From the NCBI GenBank assembly GCA_026983935.1, contig JALSTC010000707.1:1-8111 (forward strand): 8,111 nucleotides of DNA, given 5' to 3'. Shown here one piece after another: positions 5,822 to 8,111 of the stretch; position 1 is the stretch's first letter; every line of letters begins with the position of its first letter. This stretch comes from Ardenticatenia bacterium. Lineage in GTDB: Bacteria; Chloroflexota; Anaerolineae; Aggregatilineales; Ch27. The position numbers and the translations under genes were made by a program. The notes beneath the pieces are model-generated. The model saw only the letters and a list, made by a program, of their open reading frames with translations. It was not told where the DNA came from and did not search any database.

Positions 5822-6752
5822 CTTCCGCCACAATACGGAGGTAAATCGCTTCCAGCGTTTCCTGCAGGGGGCTTAATGTGATCACGTCTACGCCCAGGGA
5901 GGTGAGCCGCCGCAAAAGATGCGGATTGGTGATCTCCGGCTGTTCAACACGATAGCGCAGCCAGTGGTCACCATACCCGATGACTTCAACCATGTCACTG
6001 ATCTCCTGCACCAGCCCATTCAATGGCACACGCACACGCAGTTCCATTGTCGGCACGCCGACGAAGCGCCTGGAAAGCTCCTCAAAGGTGCCTTCCGCAA
6101 TGATGCGCCCCTGGCGGATGATCGCGATGCGATCCGCCAGTAGCTGGGCCTCATTCAGGTTATGCGTGGTCACAATGAACGTATGCGCATCGCGACGCAG
6201 TTCCAGTATGGAATCGCGCACCAGCTTGGCGCTCTGCGGATCCATGGCACTGGTTGGCTCATCCAGCAGCAGGACGGGCGGGTCGTGAAGCATAGCGCGC
6301 ACCAGTGCCAGCTTCTGCTTCATCCCTTTGGAGAATTCACCCAGACGCTTGCCGTATGCATCGGCCAGGCCAAAGCGCTCCATCAGTGCTTTAGCCCGTT
6401 TGCGGCGGGTCTGTGCATCCAGATGATAGAGCCGGGCGAAAAAATCCAGGTACTCCAGCGGGCGCATTCGCTCATAAAGGCCGTGCTGCTCGGTCAGCAC
6501 GCCGACATTTTGCCGCACTTCTACCGGCTGGGTGGTCACGTCATATCCGGCGATGCGCGCCGATCCTGCCGTCGGTTTGAGGATTGAGGTCATCATACGG
6601 ACGGTGGTCGTCTTGCCAGCGCCATTTGGCCCCAGCAGGGCGAGCACCGTCCCGGCTTCCACATTTAACGTCACATCGTCAACTGCACGAAAGTCGCCGA
6701 AGTCCTTGGTCAGTCCCTGCGTTTCGATCATCACCCGGCCATCGCCTGCCAT
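5751..6752 (-). CDS. ABC-2 type exporter ATP-binding protein
   Basis: This is the cytoplasmic ATPase of an exporter of the NatA/drug-efflux (ABC-2) class, 333 residues. Visible motifs are Walker A GPNGAGKTT (41-49), a variant Q-loop region (VGVLTEQHGLY, 83-93, with Glu at the usual Gln position), a degenerate signature FSKGM (140-144) followed by KQKLAL, Walker B VLLLDEP (160-166), D-loop MDP (170-172) and H-loop H197. The signature variant is usual for this class. Residues about 235-310 form the C-terminal accessory domain that such ATPases carry, and the last 25 residues are variable. The start at ATG 6752 follows a purine-rich stretch with GGG about ten bases upstream; ATG 6731 is a possible alternative. 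The gene overlaps the permease gene downstream, indicating a coupled pair. Substrate is unknown. Confidence 0.9.
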   Translation of the reverse strand: MAGDGRVMIETQGLTKDFGDFRAVDDVTLNVEAGTVLALLGPNGAGKTTTVRMMTSILKPTAGSARIAGYDVTTQPVEVRQNVGVLTEQHGLYERMRPLEYLDFFARLYHLDAQTRRKRAKALMERFGLADAYGKRLGEFSKGMKQKLALVRAMLHDPPVLLLDEPTSAMDPQSAKLVRDSILELRRDAHTFIVTTHNLNEAQLLADRIAIIRQGRIIAEGTFEELSRRFVGVPTMELRVRVPLNGLVQEISDMVEVIGYGDHWLRYRVEQPEITNPHLLRRLTSLGVDVITLSPLQETLEAIYLRIVAEDEQVEHDNGSIPRYADAIASTSP

Positions 6753-6846
6753 CTTCCTGCACCCTACACCTATCCTATTTTATCGGTACTGCGCGGCCTG
6801 CCTATGGCACTTCGGGACTACAGTGAATGCCGTGACACGCTTCAAC

Positions 6847-7767
6847 TCATGCCGTCCGGGCATCCCCACCACCTGTAGAGGTGATCGCCTCCCCAGTTTC
6901 CTCTCCTGGCAAACCGGCATAGTAGCCAGTTTGCGGTGCACCGGGACGATGCCGCCAGACCAAAATGCCCAGCGCCAGCAGGCCAGCAAGACCCGTCACC
7001 ACCTGTGAAACATTAATGCCGCCTATCAATGTGAGTTCTACACGCAAGAATTCCAATAAGAAGCGGATCAGCGAATAAGAGACAAGATACATCAACAGGA
7101 AATCGCCCTTCTTGAAGCGATCGCGCAAATTCAGCCAGAGATACAGCAGAACCACCACACTAAGGGCACTCCAGAGCGACTCGTACAGGAAAATCGGATG
7201 AAATAACGTGTCAGGCGGATAGGTCACCATATCGGTATAAGGACCAACACGACTTGCCGCCTTAATAGTGATACCCCAGGGCAGCGTTGTCGGCGGGCCA
7301 TACAGCTCCTGATTGACAAAATTTCCCCAACGGCCAATGGCCTGCCCGACCGGCAGGACGATCGCGGCGATATCTACCCATTCCCAGAACGGCAGGTGAT
7401 GCCGCCGGGCGTAAAGCACCACGCCGATGCCCCCCCCGATCACCGCACCAAAGATGCCCAGCCCGCCGTTCCAGATCGCCAGCGGCCCGTTAGTCAAATC
7501 AAACGGATGAGTCAGAAACCAGCCGGGGGTAAAGCCACGCTCGACCATTGAAATGGACGGGAAGAAGACAAACCATAGTCGTGCACCGATGATGCCGGGG
7601 ATCAGCGCCCACGTCAGCCCACCCCAGACATGATCCGGGTCGCGTCCATCCCGCTTGGCCATCCAGGCAGCCAGACTGGCCGCCAGCAACATTCCGCCCA
7701 CGATCAAGAGGCCATAGTAACGGATATAGAGTGGCCCAATGTGAATACCTAGACTGTCGAACGACAT
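6847..7767 (-). CDS. lgt: Prolipoprotein diacylglyceryl transferase
   Basis: Lgt transfers a diacylglyceryl group from phosphatidylglycerol to the lipobox cysteine of prolipoproteins, the first step of bacterial lipoprotein maturation, in the cytoplasmic membrane. The 306-residue protein shows the Lgt signature with GRWGNFVNQELYG (145-157: R146, N149, E154), IRYYGL near the N-terminus (15-20), HPIFLYES (190-197) and the C-terminal IRFLLEFLR (234-242: R235, E239). About seven membrane helices are visible. The position of the E. coli active-site histidine H103 is phenylalanine here (F106), as in several non-proteobacterial Lgts. The last 33 residues are a polar, Gly-rich tail without family similarity. 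GGAG lies 9 bases before ATG 7767. The stop of the upstream phosphatidyltransferase gene is 26 bases away, so the two are probably cotranscribed. A gap of 94 bases separates lgt from the ABC ATPase gene; I see no terminator in it. Confidence 0.95.
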   Translation of the reverse strand: MSFDSLGIHIGPLYIRYYGLLIVGGMLLAASLAAWMAKRDGRDPDHVWGGLTWALIPGIIGARLWFVFFPSISMVERGFTPGWFLTHPFDLTNGPLAIWNGGLGIFGAVIGGGIGVVLYARRHHLPFWEWVDIAAIVLPVGQAIGRWGNFVNQELYGPPTTLPWGITIKAASRVGPYTDMVTYPPDTLFHPIFLYESLWSALSVVVLLYLWLNLRDRFKKGDFLLMYLVSYSLIRFLLEFLRVELTLIGGINVSQVVTGLAGLLALGILVWRHRPGAPQTGYYAGLPGEETGEAITSTGGGDARTA

Positions 7768-7793
7768 ACTTAGATTCTCCTAACTGCTCTCGA

Positions 7794-8111
7794 TCATTCC
7801 GGCAAATCAGCAAGATGGTGCCGTGCGTACAGTAAACGCTGCAATGCTGTAGTGTGAGAAATAATGCCGATCAAGATCACTGCCCAACCTAAAGCGCCCG
7901 CCAGTAGGCCGGTCAATTCCAATACCAGTCCCACTAACAAAATTAACAGTTTCTCCAACCGGCCAGCAAATCCAACATTACAGCTATCCAGCCCTGGTTT
8001 GGATTCCGCCTTGGCTCGAACGTAACTAGCCATAACCATTCCAAAGAGTGAAAAGATCCCCCATCCGGGATCGACTAATCCTGATGCCATCACTCCTAAC
8101 AAAAGCACCAT
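7794..8111 (-). CDS. CDP-alcohol phosphatidyltransferase, C-terminal part
   Basis: The gene runs off the right edge. The 105 visible residues are the C-terminal half of a CDP-alcohol phosphatidyltransferase, a membrane enzyme that exchanges CMP from a CDP-activated lipid for an alcohol headgroup such as glycerol-3-phosphate or inositol phosphate. Support comes from the membrane helix leading to SYVRAKAE (29-36), then GFAGRLEKLLILL (47-59) and two closing helices ending in HTTALQRLLYAR (86-97). This is the order seen in PgsA-like and phosphatidylinositol-phosphate synthase-like proteins. The catalytic DGxxAR...GxxxDxxxD motif should lie upstream, outside the window, so the ATG codon exactly at the edge is probably internal. 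The headgroup cannot be assigned. Phosphatidylglycerol made through this family is the lipid donor for the Lgt encoded next to it. Confidence 0.8.
   Translation of the reverse strand: MVLLLGVMASGLVDPGWGIFSLFGMVMASYVRAKAESKPGLDSCNVGFAGRLEKLLILLVGLVLELTGLLAGALGWAVILIGIISHTTALQRLLYARHHLADLPE

Noticed and set aside
6753..6846. TAAAAT -10-like box between lgt and the exporter ATPase, considered as a promoter
   Set aside because: No acceptable -35 element lies 16-18 bases upstream, so I cannot support a promoter. The gap holds nothing else clear.
6849..6863. Five-bp inverted repeat at the end of lgt, considered as a terminator
   Set aside because: The stem is short, lies within the lgt coding end and has no T-tract after it on the minus strand.

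Overview
The window appears to come from a GC-rich bacterium, most likely a member of the Chloroflexota (Anaerolineae-like). This is an inference from the protein style: very long multi-domain transporter permeases, a SpoIIM domain fused to an ABC-2 permease, and an Lgt without the proteobacterial active-site histidine. No rRNA or marker gene is present to confirm it. Every gene I can support lies on the minus strand, so transcription runs from high to low coordinates. The DNA is densely coding, with no gap longer than about 150 bases.

Right-hand half (8111 down to about 4283): a lipid and envelope cluster. It begins with the C-terminal part of a CDP-alcohol phosphatidyltransferase (phospholipid headgroup synthesis, cut by the window edge). 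Next is lgt (prolipoprotein diacylglyceryl transferase, which uses phosphatidylglycerol). Then come an ABC-2-type ATPase and its overlapping permease. The permease carries a C-terminal SpoIIM-type membrane domain, so exporter and SpoIIM are one polypeptide. A clear intrinsic terminator follows the permease stop.

Left-hand half (about 4223 down to 1): a phosphonate/phosphite-type ABC importer. A sigma70-like promoter sits immediately after the terminator and drives phnD (periplasmic-type binding protein). A second perfect terminator hairpin with a T7 tract lies between phnD and phnC, which should let phnD be made in excess over phnC (ATPase) and phnE (permease). phnE is the most unusual gene. 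At 690 residues it is well over twice the usual size. It has an N-terminal extracytoplasmic domain with an Ig/IPT-like look, and a polytopic insertion of about 300 residues splits the permease signature into two halves. A further gene begins at position 100 or 94 and runs off the left edge. It could be a second transporter permease or another small membrane protein.

Together the phn genes make a complete importer (capture, ATP hydrolysis, membrane channel) with an atypical channel subunit. No phosphonate-degrading enzyme is visible, so the transported compound cannot be fixed from this window. The best candidates for something not previously described are the expanded PhnE and the ABC-2/SpoIIM fusion.
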